The notes beneath the pieces were generated by a model. That model saw only the letters and a list, made by a program, of their open reading frames with translations, made no database searches and had not been told where the DNA came from. From contig NZ_BLAD01000063.1 of NCBI RefSeq assembly GCF_009687845.1, positions 49,307 through 113,306 on the forward strand: a stretch of DNA of 64,000 bases, written 5' to 3'. This DNA is from Acrocarpospora corrugata (GTDB lineage: Bacteria; Actinomycetota; Actinomycetes; Streptosporangiales; Streptosporangiaceae). Shown here in pieces: positions 33,961 through 42,548 of this stretch (position 1 is its first letter; each line of letters begins with the position of its first letter). Position numbers and translations under genes: made by a program.

Positions 33961-34902
33961 ATGGCGGATCCGGTCGTCTTCGCCGAGGGGCTGCACAAGT
34001 CCTTCGGCGACACCCATGCGCTGCGGGGGCTGGACCTGAGCGTTCCGAGCGGAACGGTCTGCGGCGTGCTGGGGCCCAACGGCGCGGGGAAGACGACCGC
34101 GGTGCGCATCCTGGCGACCTTGTCCGATCCCGATGCCGGGCACGCCCGCATCGCCGGATACGACGTCGTCCGCGAGGCCGGCAAGGTGCGCGCCAGGATC
34201 GGGCTCGCGGGCCAGCACGCCGCCGTGGACGAGAAGCTCACCGGCCGTGGCAACCTGCGCATGTTCGGGCGCCTCTCCCACCTGTCCCGGCGCGAGGCGC
34301 ACCGGCGGGCCGACGAGCTGCTCGAACGCTTCGGCCTGATGGACGCCGCCGATCGGCAGGTCACCGGCTACTCCGGCGGCATGCGGCGCCGCCTCGACCT
34401 GATCACCAGCCTCATCCTGCGCCCCGAGGTGCTCTTCCTGGACGAGCCGACCACTGGCCTGGACCCGCGCAGCCGCGGCGAGATCTGGGACAGCGTCCGC
34501 GAGCTGGTGGCGGAGGGCACCACGGTGCTGCTCACCACGCAGTACCTGGACGAGGCCGACCAGCTGGCCGACGACATCGCCGTCGTCGACCACGGACAGG
34601 TGATCGCCACGGGCACACCCGACGAGCTGAAGGCCACGATCGGCGACCGCCTCGACGTCGTCCTCGAAGACCCCGCCGCCCTGGGTCCGGCGGCGACCGT
34701 GCTGAAAGCCCTGGCCGGGACCGATCCCACGATGACCGGCGCCGACCGGCTCAGCGTCGCCCTGCCGGGCGGCGGCTTCCGGCTCGCCGACATCGTGCGC
34801 GAGCTCGACCGCGCCGGGGTCGCCGCGGCCGACGTCGGGCTGCGCCGCCCCACCCTCGACGAGGTGTTCCTGCGCCTCACCGACCGGAAGGAACTGGTCT
34901 GA
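33961..34902 (+). CDS. DrrA-like ABC transporter ATP-binding protein
   Basis: A 313-residue ATPase of the daunorubicin-resistance (DrrA/CcmA-like) subfamily. It has Walker A GPNGAGKTTA (about 40-49), a Q-loop in LAGQHAAVDE, the signature YSGGMRRRLDL, Walker B EVLFLDEPTTGLDPRSR, and the H-loop region LLTTQYLDEADQLAD. The C-terminal extension ending RRPTLDEVFLRLT is typical of DrrA. It powers export by the permease encoded immediately downstream, whose ATG overlaps its stop by 1 bp. GGAGG precedes its ATG. Controlled by the divergent TetR repressor through the two operators. Confidence 0.94.
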   Translation: MADPVVFAEGLHKSFGDTHALRGLDLSVPSGTVCGVLGPNGAGKTTAVRILATLSDPDAGHARIAGYDVVREAGKVRARIGLAGQHAAVDEKLTGRGNLRMFGRLSHLSRREAHRRADELLERFGLMDAADRQVTGYSGGMRRRLDLITSLILRPEVLFLDEPTTGLDPRSRGEIWDSVRELVAEGTTVLLTTQYLDEADQLADDIAVVDHGQVIATGTPDELKATIGDRLDVVLEDPAALGPAATVLKALAGTDPTMTGADRLSVALPGGGFRLADIVRELDRAGVAAADVGLRRPTLDEVFLRLTDRKELV

Positions 34903-35723
34903 TGACCGACCTCGCCCCGCCGCTGGGCCGCCGCCTGCGGTGGACGTTCACCGACGGGCTGACCCTGGTCGGCCGCGAGCTGGGACGGCTGCGGCACGAT
35001 CCCGGCGAACTCGTCGCGGCGCTGATCTTCCCGGCCGTCATGGTGGTGTTGTTCGGGTACGTCTTCGGCAGCGCGATCCAGGTGCCGGACGGCGGCGACT
35101 ACCGCGAGTACCTCATGCCCGGCCTGTTCGCGATGGTGACCTTCTCCGCGGTGATGGGGGTCATGACGCGGATGGCCGCCGACGCCTCCCGCGGTGTGAT
35201 GGACCGGTTCCGCTCCATGCCGATGGCGCGTCTGGCGGTGCCGTTCGGGCAGACCGGCGCCGACCTGCTGGTCGGCCTGCTGATGCTGGCCGTCATGGTG
35301 GGCGCGGGCCTGCTGGTGGGCTGGCAGCCGCACCGCGGCCTGATCCCCACGGCCCAGGCGTTCCTGCTGATGATCGTGCTGCGGTACGCGCTGAGCTGGG
35401 CAGGCGTCTATGTGGGCCTGGCGGTGAAGAACGACCAGGTCGCCGACGCGATGGTGCCGCTGTTCCTGCCGTTCACGATGCTGTCGAACGCGTTCGTCCC
35501 GACCGGCGGCATGCCGGGCTGGCTGCGCTTCCTGGCCGACTGGAACCCGGTGAGCGCGCTCACCGCCGCCGCACGGGAGCTGTTCGGCAACCCGGGCGTC
35601 CCGTCCGGAAACGTGGCCTGGCCACTCGCGCATCCGGTGACCGCCGTCCTGCTCTGGTCGGCCGCGCTGCTGGTGATCTTCGTCCCGCTGTCGCTCCGCG
35701 CCTACATGCGCAGAGGACGCTGA
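34902..35723 (+). CDS. DrrB-like ABC-2 type transporter permease
   Basis: A 273-residue membrane permease with six predicted helices and the ABC-2 motif around EYLMPGLFAMVTFSAVMGVMTRMAAD, then GVMDRFRSMPMARLAV, the coupling region that meets the ATPase. The end reads SALTAAARELFGNPG, as in other DrrB proteins. Together with the upstream ATPase it forms an exporter, usually for hydrophobic drugs or antibiotics. No biosynthesis gene adjoins it, so it is likely a resistance or lipid-export system; the cargo is unknown. Confidence 0.93.
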   Translation: MTDLAPPLGRRLRWTFTDGLTLVGRELGRLRHDPGELVAALIFPAVMVVLFGYVFGSAIQVPDGGDYREYLMPGLFAMVTFSAVMGVMTRMAADASRGVMDRFRSMPMARLAVPFGQTGADLLVGLLMLAVMVGAGLLVGWQPHRGLIPTAQAFLLMIVLRYALSWAGVYVGLAVKNDQVADAMVPLFLPFTMLSNAFVPTGGMPGWLRFLADWNPVSALTAAARELFGNPGVPSGNVAWPLAHPVTAVLLWSAALLVIFVPLSLRAYMRRGR

Positions 35724-35741
35724 ACGCTCGGCGTCAGCCGA

Positions 35742-35760
35742 GAAGGGCGGGCCGCCCTTC
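35742..35760 (+). terminator. Hairpin terminator after exporter operon
   Basis: GAAGGGC and GCCCTTC form a 7-bp stem (extendable across GG/CC) around GGGCC, 18 bp after the permease stop. Short but well placed. Confidence 0.55.
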
Positions 35761-35927
35761 GACAGTCAGGGCGTCAGCCCCGATTCGAGAGGTGTTAGCG
35801 GGCGGCCCGCAAGTAGACCACTTTGGGTGGTTGTTCAGACTCCGAGTGGCTCTGGTCTCCTTTCGTCCCAGGTGGGTTACATAGGGTCCCGCACGTGTGA
35901 GATTTGGTGGCTGTGAGTCAAGGCGCC

Positions 35928-36923
35928 ATGACCAATGTCAAGGCGATCAGAGCGAGCTTTCTCAGCGGGTTCGCGATCCGTACCGACGGCACGCTGCGGG
36001 CGTGGGGTGTGAACGACAATGGAAATCTCGGCGACGGCACCCACACGCCGCGATGGACCCCGATACAGGTCCCAGGTCTGACCATGGTCACCGATGTGTC
36101 CGGAGGCCACACGCACACGGTGGCCCTGCGCTCTGACGGCTCGGTGTGGACGTGGGGTTCGAACGGCTGGGGCCAACTGGGCGACAACACGCAGACCGCC
36201 CACTTCACCCCGGCGAAGGTGCCCGGGATCTCCGGTGTGAAAGCGGTCGCCGGCGGGTGGCGGCACAGCATGGCCCTGCGGACCGATGGAACCGTCTGGA
36301 CGTGGGGCGGGAACGCCAACGGCGCGCTGGGAACGGGGGACAAGGTCGACCGCAAGGCCCCCGTCCCCATCTCGTCTCTCACCGGCATCTCCCAGATCAC
36401 GGCCGGGTCGGACTCCAGCTACGCGCTCGGCAGCGGCAAGGTGTGGTCGTGGGGAGAGAACGCCGAAGGCCAGCTGGGTGACGGTAGCGGCCTGCCCAAC
36501 CGGACCTTCCCGGCCAAGGCCGCCCTGCCTCCCCTCGTCGTGGCCACCGGGTTGGCCGACCTGAGCACCAGCGCCAACCACATGCTCGTGATCCGAACGG
36601 TGACACCCGGGTTCCAGGTCCACCTCACTCCGCGATCGGGCACCATGCCCGCCGGGGGTTCGCTCAACGTGACCGTCCCGATCAAATGGATCAACGGCAC
36701 CCCGCAGCCGGTCACCCTGACCGCCCCCGGTCTGCCGCCGGGTCTCACCGCCACCTTCAACCCCGGCACGGTGGCACCGGGCGGCTCCTCCGTCATGACT
36801 CTTACCTCAACTCCGGAAACCCCGCCCGGCTCGTACGCGGTGACCATCATCGGCTCGACCACCGGACCTGACACCAGCACGACAGCCGTCTTCTCCCTCC
36901 AGGTCACCGACCCGGTTCACTGA
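35928..36923 (+). CDS. RCC1-repeat protein
   Basis: About 331 residues. Four or five RCC1-type propeller repeats occupy the first 225 residues, each with the pattern AVALRSDGSVWTWGSN-GQLGDG (for example RTDGTLRAWGVNDNGNLGDG, RSDGSVWTWGSNGWGQLG, RTDGTVWTWGGNANGALG). A C-terminal Ig-like segment has Pro/Thr-rich strands typical of bacterial surface or secreted proteins. A full RCC1 propeller needs seven blades, and no signal peptide is visible, so the 5' end may be lost. ATG at 35928 or TTG at 35904 could start it; neither has a convincing ribosome-binding site. Function unknown; such proteins bind ligands or partners. Confidence 0.75.
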   Translation: MTNVKAIRASFLSGFAIRTDGTLRAWGVNDNGNLGDGTHTPRWTPIQVPGLTMVTDVSGGHTHTVALRSDGSVWTWGSNGWGQLGDNTQTAHFTPAKVPGISGVKAVAGGWRHSMALRTDGTVWTWGGNANGALGTGDKVDRKAPVPISSLTGISQITAGSDSSYALGSGKVWSWGENAEGQLGDGSGLPNRTFPAKAALPPLVVATGLADLSTSANHMLVIRTVTPGFQVHLTPRSGTMPAGGSLNVTVPIKWINGTPQPVTLTAPGLPPGLTATFNPGTVAPGGSSVMTLTSTPETPPGSYAVTIIGSTTGPDTSTTAVFSLQVTDPVH

Positions 36924-36941
36924 TCCCGCACTCGCATCGGA

Positions 36942-36973
36942 GGGCTGGTCGTCGTTCCTGGAACGACCAGCCC
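36942..36973 (+). terminator. Hairpin terminator after RCC1 gene
   Basis: An 11-bp perfect stem (36942-36952 with 36963-36973) with a 10-nt loop begins 19 bp past the stop. Confidence 0.75.
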
Positions 36974-37092
36974 GTCAGCGTAGGGTGGCACACTGCGGGA
37001 GATTTCTTCGGGACTGTGTCGATCCGTGTGCCGCTCGTTCGACGTGTGGGTGCGAGGGCCGAGAGGCGGCCCCGCTGGACGAGGAGAACGCG

Positions 37093-37509
37093 ATGCCGAA
37101 GTACATGCTGATCATGCGGGGCACCGATGAGTCGCACGCGGCCATGATGGCTTCGATCGACGAGTCGATGGCCGCGACCGGCCGGTTCATCGAGGAGATG
37201 ATCAAGGCCGGTGTCCTCCTCGCGGCTGAAGGGCTGGACCTTCCGGGCCGGGGTGTCGTGGTCGACTTCAGCGGCGAGGCCCCGGTGGTCACCGACGGGC
37301 CGTACGGCGAGACCAAGGAACTGTTCGGGGGCTACTTCATGCTCGATGTCGCCTCGAAACAGGAGGCGGTCGAGTGGGCCAAGCGGGTCCCGGCGGTCCG
37401 CGGGTCCAAGATCGAGGTCCGCCGGGTGGCCGGGAGCGACGAGGTCCCGGAGGGTAACGAGCACCTCGTCGAGGAGCGCGCCCGGCGCGAGAGCAGCGAC
37501 CAGATCTGA
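37093..37509 (+). CDS. YciI/DGPF-domain protein, second copy
   Basis: A 138-residue YCII-related protein beginning MPKYMLIMRG after a GAGGAG ribosome-binding site at 37081-37086. The DGPY variant of the family motif appears in VVTDGPYGETKELFGGYFMLDV. Its stop overlaps the start of the ECF sigma gene by one base. It is homologous to, but clearly diverged from, the protein at 10594-11001. As a partner of an ECF42 sigma factor it probably feeds a signal into it; the mechanism is not known. Confidence 0.9.
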   Translation: MPKYMLIMRGTDESHAAMMASIDESMAATGRFIEEMIKAGVLLAAEGLDLPGRGVVVDFSGEAPVVTDGPYGETKELFGGYFMLDVASKQEAVEWAKRVPAVRGSKIEVRRVAGSDEVPEGNEHLVEERARRESSDQI

Positions 37510-38723
37510 TGAGTACGGCCGACGTCGAGGCCGTCTGGCGGATCGAGTCGGCGCGGATCGTCGCCGCGCTGACCCGGTTCACCGGCGATTTCGGGCTGGC
37601 CGAGGACGCGGCCCAGGAGGCGGTCGCCGAGGCGCTGGTGTCATGGCCGCTTGCCCCTCCGGCCAATCCGGCCGGCTGGCTGATGGCCACGGCCCGGCGG
37701 CGGGCGATCGACGCGATCCGCCGCCGGACCGCCCTCCAGGACCGATACGCCCTGCTGGCGGCCGACCCGGCGGTCGACGAGGAAATCGACCCCGACAAGA
37801 TCGACGACGACGTTCTGGCGCTGATGTTCGTCAGCTGCCATCCGGTGCTCTCCCCGGAGGCCCGGGTGGCGCTGACCCTGCGCGTGGTCGGCGGCCTGTC
37901 CAGCGAGGAGATCGCGCGGGCGTTCCTGGTACCCGTGCCGACCGTGCAGGCCCGCATCACCCGGGGCAAGAAGACGATCGCGGCGGCCGGGGTGCCGTTC
38001 GAGCTGCCGGCGGCCGGCGAGCGCCGGGAGCGGCTGGGCGGCGTGCTGAGCGTCCTTTATGTGATCTTCACCGAGGGGTCGACGGCCACGTCGGGCGACC
38101 GGCTGCTGCGCCCCGACCTCGCGTACGAGGCGATCCGGCTGGCCCGCACGCTGGCCGCGCTGCAGCCGGACGAGCCCGAGGTGCACGGCCTGCTCGCGTT
38201 GTGCGAGCTGACGGCCGCGCGCTTCCCTGCCAGGACCGGCCAGGACGGCTCGCCGGTCCTGCTCGAGAACCAGGACCGGCGGCGGTGGGACTTCTCGGCG
38301 ATCCGCCGTGGGCTGGCCGCGCTGGCCAAGGCCTCGACTCGCGGCCTCGGCCCCTACGGCCTGCAAGCCGCGATCGCCGCCACCCACGCGTCGGCGCCCT
38401 CCGTCGAGGCGACCGACTGGGACCGAATCGTGCTGCTCTACGAGGCGCTCGGCCGGGTCGCGCCCTCGCCGGTGGTCGAGCTCAACCGGGCCGTCGCCGT
38501 GGCCATGGCCTCGGGTCCGGCGCAAGCCCTGGCCATGGTGGACGAGCTTATCGCCTTGGACCGGCTCCCCGGTTCGCATCTGGTTTCGACCGTACGCGGT
38601 GAGCTGCTGGCCCGGCTCGGCCGGCGACCGGAAGCGCGCGCCGAGCTGGAGCTGGCGGCCCGGCTGTGCGCCAACCAGCGCGAACGCTCAGTGCTGCTGC
38701 GCAAGGCGGCCGCGCTGGGCTGA
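37509..38723 (+). CDS. ECF42-type RNA polymerase sigma factor, second copy
   Basis: A 404-residue sigma factor with region 2 (GDFGLAEDAAQEAVAEALVSW, GWLMATARRRAIDAIRRR), region 4 (RVVGGLSSEEIARAFLVPVPTVQARITRGKKTI) and the long DUF6596-type helical extension, ending in LELAARLCANQRERSVLLRKAAALG. The HPVLSPEARVALTLR segment linking the regions is typical of ECF42. It is more distant from the 10998 sigma factor than a recent duplicate would be, so the two are parallel regulatory units. Translation is coupled to the YciI gene by the TGATG overlap. Confidence 0.92.
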   Translation: MSTADVEAVWRIESARIVAALTRFTGDFGLAEDAAQEAVAEALVSWPLAPPANPAGWLMATARRRAIDAIRRRTALQDRYALLAADPAVDEEIDPDKIDDDVLALMFVSCHPVLSPEARVALTLRVVGGLSSEEIARAFLVPVPTVQARITRGKKTIAAAGVPFELPAAGERRERLGGVLSVLYVIFTEGSTATSGDRLLRPDLAYEAIRLARTLAALQPDEPEVHGLLALCELTAARFPARTGQDGSPVLLENQDRRRWDFSAIRRGLAALAKASTRGLGPYGLQAAIAATHASAPSVEATDWDRIVLLYEALGRVAPSPVVELNRAVAVAMASGPAQALAMVDELIALDRLPGSHLVSTVRGELLARLGRRPEARAELELAARLCANQRERSVLLRKAAALG

Positions 38724-38729
38724 CTTCTG

Positions 38730-38840
38730 GTGGCATACTGCCTGGGTGCCCCGGATCTCGACGACCTCCGCGACCACATGGTCCCGGCCCGGTTCATCCG
38801 GATTGACACGTTCCCTTTGACCGTCAACGGGAAGGTCACT
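38730..38840 (+). pseudogene. NRPS/acyl-CoA-synthetase adenylation domain, C-terminal stub
   Basis: About 35 codons read as the last part of an adenylation subdomain: AYCLGAPDLDDLRDHMVPARFIR followed by IDTFPLTVNGKV, which is the A10 core motif with its invariant Lys. A short internal deletion seems to have removed the residues before MVPARF. It continues in frame into unrelated sequence and directly abuts an MFS remnant. This is a gene fossil, possibly of a lost non-ribosomal peptide synthetase. Confidence 0.7.
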
Positions 38841-38879
38841 CAGCCCTCCCGGACCCCGATCGCGCTGCCGCCTGCCCGC

Positions 38880-39384
38880 CGCGTACTTGGCCGCAGCGGG
38901 AAGCCTGCTCATCCCGTACTCCGCGCAGCGTGCGTTCAGCCCAACGGAGACAGGCCTCCTATTGGCAGCCACGTCAGTCGGCATGCTCATCGGTGACGTC
39001 GTGGTCGGGCGGGCGTTCGCGCCTGCCACCCGGGAACGACTCGTCCTGCCACTGCTGCTGGTCACGGGCACGCCCCCGATCACGCTCATCCTGGACCTGC
39101 CGCATCCGGCGATCGTCGCAGCGTACGTAATCACCGGCGTGGGATCCGCCTACCTGCTCGGCCTGCAGCGACGTTTCCTGGAGGCGGTCCCGTCCAACCT
39201 CCAGGGACAGGGTTTCGCGCTGCTCAACACCACCACCATGACCTTCCAGAAGATCGGACCCCTCGTCTTCGGCGTGTTCGCGGAATTCCTCCCGGTCGGC
39301 CTCGCGATCGCCCTGACCGGGGTGAGTAGCGTGACCACCACACTCCTCCTGCGCGACGCGATCCGCCCACGCACATCCGGCTGA
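38880..39384 (+). pseudogene. MFS transporter, C-terminal half remnant
   Basis: About 168 residues equal to roughly the last five helices of a major-facilitator transporter: AGSLLIPYSAQRAFSPTETGLLLAATSVGMLIGD, then VLPLLLVTGTPPITLILDL, VAAYVITGVGSAYLLGLQRRFLEAV, and the loop PSNLQGQGFALLNTT. The N-terminal half is missing and the frame starts within an unrelated adenylation-domain stub, so there is no start codon or ribosome-binding site. The C-terminus is intact with a stop at 39384. Not expected to function. Confidence 0.75.
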
Positions 39385-39400
39385 GGCTGTCCCGTGGCGG

Positions 39401-40177
39401 TCACGATTCAGCTGAGGTCCCTGTCGGTTTGTGACCGGCCACCAGCCGGTCGATCGCCGGCCCGAGAAAGGCGAGTGTCGATTCGGCGCGGTAAGCAAGC
39501 CACGGTTGCCCGGCAGGCCTCGGATCTCCATAGCGACGCCGCCGGATGTCCTCCACCACCTCGGCGGGTGCGTCCAATTCCTGGAGCACTCCGAGAGCGT
39601 CGCGCTTGCTGATCAACTTTCCGGTGCGTAGGGTCACTGTCGCCCTGGCCAGGGTCAGCAGGCCGAGATCGACCCAGATGTCCTTGAGCCACCACTCGGG
39701 ATGGTCCAGCGACGGCCGCCAGAAGGTCTTCAGATCGTGGAGGACGAAGTCGGTGAGCTGCCGCTCGGTGACCGGTGGGAGAATCACCGCTGGTGGCTCG
39801 CCGTACAAGACGAGCCCGAATTCGTGCAGTTCGCGTCTGGTCACCGGGGTGATGGGACGGCGCAGAAGTTCCTCGTGCGCCCAGGCCAGATGTGCGCGCG
39901 CGGGGTCGGCCGCCTCGGCGGCGGGGAGATAGCCGCAATGGAGTTTCACCGCGAGCGGGTTGCTCCTGCCCAAAATCTCATGCACATCAGCGATGTGATG
40001 TTCCTCCTGGGCAGTGCAAGCGCGGCTGAGCACAGCGACCAGGTCGAGATCGCTGCGCGTCGGCTGGTAGTCGCCACCCGCGAGCGATCCGTGCGCCCAC
40101 ATCGATACCAACGGCACGACAGGCCGTATGGCAGTGATGAAGTCGTCGAGAAGGCGTGCGGTGGCGCCATCAGTCAC
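39401..40177 (-). CDS. Aminoglycoside adenylyltransferase-like nucleotidyltransferase
   Basis: A protein of about 258 residues with an N-terminal Pol-beta-type nucleotidyltransferase fold. The metal-binding motif is WAHGSLAGGDYQPTRSDLDLVAV, with the Gly-Ser and the two Asp of the DxD pair intact. The C-terminal part is all-helical, as in ANT(3'')-like (AadA/DUF4111) enzymes that adenylylate streptomycin or spectinomycin. Similarity is at fold and motif level, so drug resistance is only a possibility. The GTG at 40177 gives the best fit to the family's N-terminus, but the frame is open to 40477 and the ribosome-binding site is weak. Confidence 0.75.
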   Translation of the reverse strand: MTDGATARLLDDFITAIRPVVPLVSMWAHGSLAGGDYQPTRSDLDLVAVLSRACTAQEEHHIADVHEILGRSNPLAVKLHCGYLPAAEAADPARAHLAWAHEELLRRPITPVTRRELHEFGLVLYGEPPAVILPPVTERQLTDFVLHDLKTFWRPSLDHPEWWLKDIWVDLGLLTLARATVTLRTGKLISKRDALGVLQELDAPAEVVEDIRRRRYGDPRPAGQPWLAYRAESTLAFLGPAIDRLVAGHKPTGTSAES

Positions 40178-40577
40178 GTAGCCGGGTCTTTCTGCTGGTC
40201 CGTCGGTAGAACGCGGGGAGGCAACAGTTCTCGAAGTAATTGTGAGCCCCATGTCAACAGCCATAAGCGTGTGCATGGCCACGGACACCGCCTGTGAGGC
40301 TTGGCGCCACCCGTCGGTGGTGACCGCCTGGTTCGTCGTCGAACAGGCTGTCCGCTCACGCATGGTGACGACCTGCGGGAAGCCGGGGGAGCGACAGCCA
40401 CGCCCATCGCGGCGAGTGTGCCCGCTCATCTGCAAAGTGCGCGACGACCCAGCCCTCCGCCGGATACCGGCCGTCAACCTTCAACCCCTGGAGGACCTGG
40501 CGGGATGGTCACGGTCCCCGAACGGCTCCCGCCCTCGGTACCACCTCCTGGTGTCATCGGCGCGAATGACGGATCGA
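40178..40577. other. Gene-poor stretch between nucleotidyltransferase and HTH regulator
   Basis: About 400 bp. The nucleotidyltransferase frame stays open through most of it, so part could be a longer N-terminus of that protein. Otherwise I see no recognisable gene, terminator or repeat. Confidence 0.4.
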
Positions 40578-41252
40578 TCACTTGACTCGAACCTGGCAGC
40601 TTCCGCTTCCCTGAGTCCCTGACCCACTACAGTCGGAGGCTGCGCCGGTGGGATCCGCTGTTACTTTCGCCTTGCAACGGCCATCGCCTTGCCACTTACA
40701 GATGGCATCGGGTTTGAACTTCTTAGCGGACGGCGTGCCGCTGACCTCGGGTGACGGGCTTGGGAGCTTCGAGGCCATTCTGTCCGTCGCGGTGGGCTTC
40801 GGCTGGGGAAGGGGCTCGTGGAGCCAACGCCCCGCCGCCATGGTCGTAACTGTGGCGGCCAGCACAATCAAGCCGACCAATAGCACGCCGAGGCGACTAT
40901 TCGTCGTCCATATGGCATGACGCCGGGACTCTTTCGGAGAGGGCCGCCCGCGTTGGACACGGATCCAGGCACGCTGCCACTCGGCCAGCCTTTCGTGGCC
41001 GGTGACCCCGCATGCCCGAACGAAGGCGACCAGGATTCCCATGCCGGGCATACGTTTCCCACTCAGCATGTCCGACACCGTCGCCTGTGCCAGGTGATCT
41101 CCGTTGTCACGAGCCGTCTTCGCCAGCGTACGCAGGCTAGGCCGCCCGGCCTGGGTGTGCAGCTCGTTCAGTAGCCTGACCAGGTCCTCCTGAGTTCGCA
41201 CCGACGCCGGGTCAAGACCCTCATCTGCCAGACCGTTCGCCGGATCTGTCAT
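40578..41252 (-). CDS. XRE-type HTH protein with a transmembrane helix and outer Cys-rich tail
   Basis: A 224-residue single-pass membrane protein. Residues about 15-95 form an XRE-like HTH with RTQEDLVRLLNELHTQAGRPSLRTL, LAQATVSDMLSGKRMPGMGILVAFVRACG. A membrane helix follows (SRLGVLLVGLIVLAATVTTMAAG, about 128-150), then a Pro/Ser linker and an outer tail with four Cys (AICKWQGDGRCKAK and ASDCSGSGTQGSGSCQVRVK), probably two disulfides. GGAGG precedes the ATG at 41252. This layout, DNA-binding or protein-binding inside and sensing outside, is common in actinobacteria, but the role is unknown. Confidence 0.8.
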   Translation of the reverse strand: MTDPANGLADEGLDPASVRTQEDLVRLLNELHTQAGRPSLRTLAKTARDNGDHLAQATVSDMLSGKRMPGMGILVAFVRACGVTGHERLAEWQRAWIRVQRGRPSPKESRRHAIWTTNSRLGVLLVGLIVLAATVTTMAAGRWLHEPLPQPKPTATDRMASKLPSPSPEVSGTPSAKKFKPDAICKWQGDGRCKAKVTADPTGAASDCSGSGTQGSGSCQVRVK

Positions 41253-41514
41253 CCGTAAGCCTCCGGGTTGGAGTTCGACAGCGTTCCAAGGTGTTCGATC
41301 GTTACGCTTAGCGTCGATACGGTAGCATCCCGTCCTCATCGCAGGCCGAGGTTTCATGACACCGTCAAGGAGCGTTCACCAACGCCGGCACTTCGTACGA
41401 CACCGGTAAGAGATCGTTCCGCGCTCTACTGAACACCACGTCGCAGGCTGTCTGCTTGGTACGGCGATTCCGGACGGACCGGCATCCCACCTGGGCCGGA
41501 GGGCCCCACACCCC

Positions 41515-41961
41515 ATGAACTCAGCAGACACCCGCCACAGCGCGGATCGCGACGCCGCGCGTCCAAGGATCCGGGCGAATTCCCCCGCCGTCATCATCAC
41601 TGCGATTCTGTCGCCGTTGGTGTCATACACCGGCGTATCGCTCACGGTGGTCCACAGCACCAGCGACCCGGCCCTGGCCATGTTCACTGGCCTCGCGGTC
41701 ACTGTGCTCACCTTCGCCACCGCCGCGCTCGCCGTCACGGATGAGCGCGCCCGCACGCCTACCCCGGCGCGTGACCGAGGAGCGACCAGAACCACCGCGA
41801 TCGCTCTGGTCTCGCTCCTGTGCGCGGTCCCCCTCCTGATCGCCTATCCCACCGCCGCGCCCATCGTCAGCGCCCTCACCGGCATCATCTGCACCGCCCC
41901 GATAGTCGCCGTACGCGCGCGGAAAGGCACTCCCGCGAAGGGTGGCTGTCGACCTGGATGA
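41515..41961 (+). CDS. Hypothetical four-helix membrane protein
   Basis: A 148-residue protein with four hydrophobic segments: VIITAILSPLVSYTGVSLTVV, LAMFTGLAVTVLTFATAALAV, TTAIALVSLLCAVPLLIAYP and ALTGIICTAPIVAVR. The N-terminus is polar and Arg/Asp-rich and the tail is basic. I do not recognise a family. It is divergent from the HTH membrane protein at 40578-41252 with about 260 bp between, in which I see no other gene, so a functional link is possible. Confidence 0.55.
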   Translation: MNSADTRHSADRDAARPRIRANSPAVIITAILSPLVSYTGVSLTVVHSTSDPALAMFTGLAVTVLTFATAALAVTDERARTPTPARDRGATRTTAIALVSLLCAVPLLIAYPTAAPIVSALTGIICTAPIVAVRARKGTPAKGGCRPG

Positions 41962-42057
41962 AGGTCTGCCGGCACGGACCCGAGTGGCCGTGCCGGCCGG
42001 CGCAGGTCTGTACGCCTCCCAGCTGTGTTCGATCACAAAGCGAGTAAAGTCGGCGGC

Positions 42058-42348
42058 GTGGACGTGGCTTCGTTTGCCGAGATCGCCGTCGAATTTCAGG
42101 CGCGTATCGCTCGCATCGCGTGGGCCACGGTGGCCACATCCGGGCCCGACGGCGCGCCGCGGACCCGGATCCCGCACCCAATCTGGGAGGGCCACGTCGG
42201 CTGGATCGCCTCCACCAGCGGCAGCCTCAAGCTCCGCCAGATCGTGCGCGAGCCCCGGATCAGCCTGACCTACTGGGATCCTCTGCACGACAACGTGCAC
42301 ATCGAAGCCGTCGCAGCCGCGCCGAACCCGGCGTGCCAGAGCAGGTGA
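42058..42348 (+). pseudogene. PPOX-family FMN-binding protein, N-terminal fragment
   Basis: Codons from the GTG at 42058 read VDVASFAEIAVEFQARIARIAWATVATSGPDGAPRTR followed by HPIWEGHVGWIAS and PRISLTYWDPLHDNVHIEA: the N-terminal two thirds of a pyridoxamine-5'-phosphate-oxidase-like split barrel. The match stops abruptly near 42305 and the frame then runs 12 codons into antisense of a metallo-beta-lactamase gene. The C-terminal strands needed for the dimer and flavin site are lost. It is truncated at the same point as the gene on the other strand. Confidence 0.75.
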
Positions 42349-42548
42349 TCCCAATGCGGATGCGTCGAGAAACCCGCCACAACGGGCTGGCTCAATTCGC
42401 GAAGGTCGTTCGCGAGGCAGGCCATTTCGTGGCCCTGCACCCCGGGGTCGATGAGCAGCACACCAGCGCGGCCTTGCACGACAACGGAGTTGCTTTGGCA
42501 GAACTCGCTCTCGTGGATCAGCACGCCCTCCGCGACCTGCCTCAGCAC
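42270..42548 (-). pseudogene. Metallo-beta-lactamase-fold hydrolase, N-terminal fragment
   Basis: From about 42548 the minus strand reads VLRQVAEGVLIHESEFCQSNSVVV, then AGVLLIDPGVQGHE, and the metal-binding THPHWDHLLWHAGFGA; similarity then stops near 42310. The HxHxDH motif is complete but the remaining two thirds of the enzyme, including the later His and Asp ligands, are absent. The fragment meets the PPOX fragment tail to tail. A deletion or an inversion joining two unrelated 5' halves explains the structure. The stretch 42549-42842 upstream has no other gene that I can see. Confidence 0.75.

Noticed and set aside
33961..35723. The DrrAB-like exporter as part of an antibiotic biosynthetic cluster
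   Set aside because: No biosynthetic gene adjoins it; the NRPS stub is 3 kb away with unrelated genes between. A stand-alone TetR-controlled exporter is more likely.
41253..41514. Possible small gene in the gap between the HTH membrane protein and the four-helix protein
   Set aside because: No frame with a ribosome-binding site and protein-like composition; taken as a shared promoter region.
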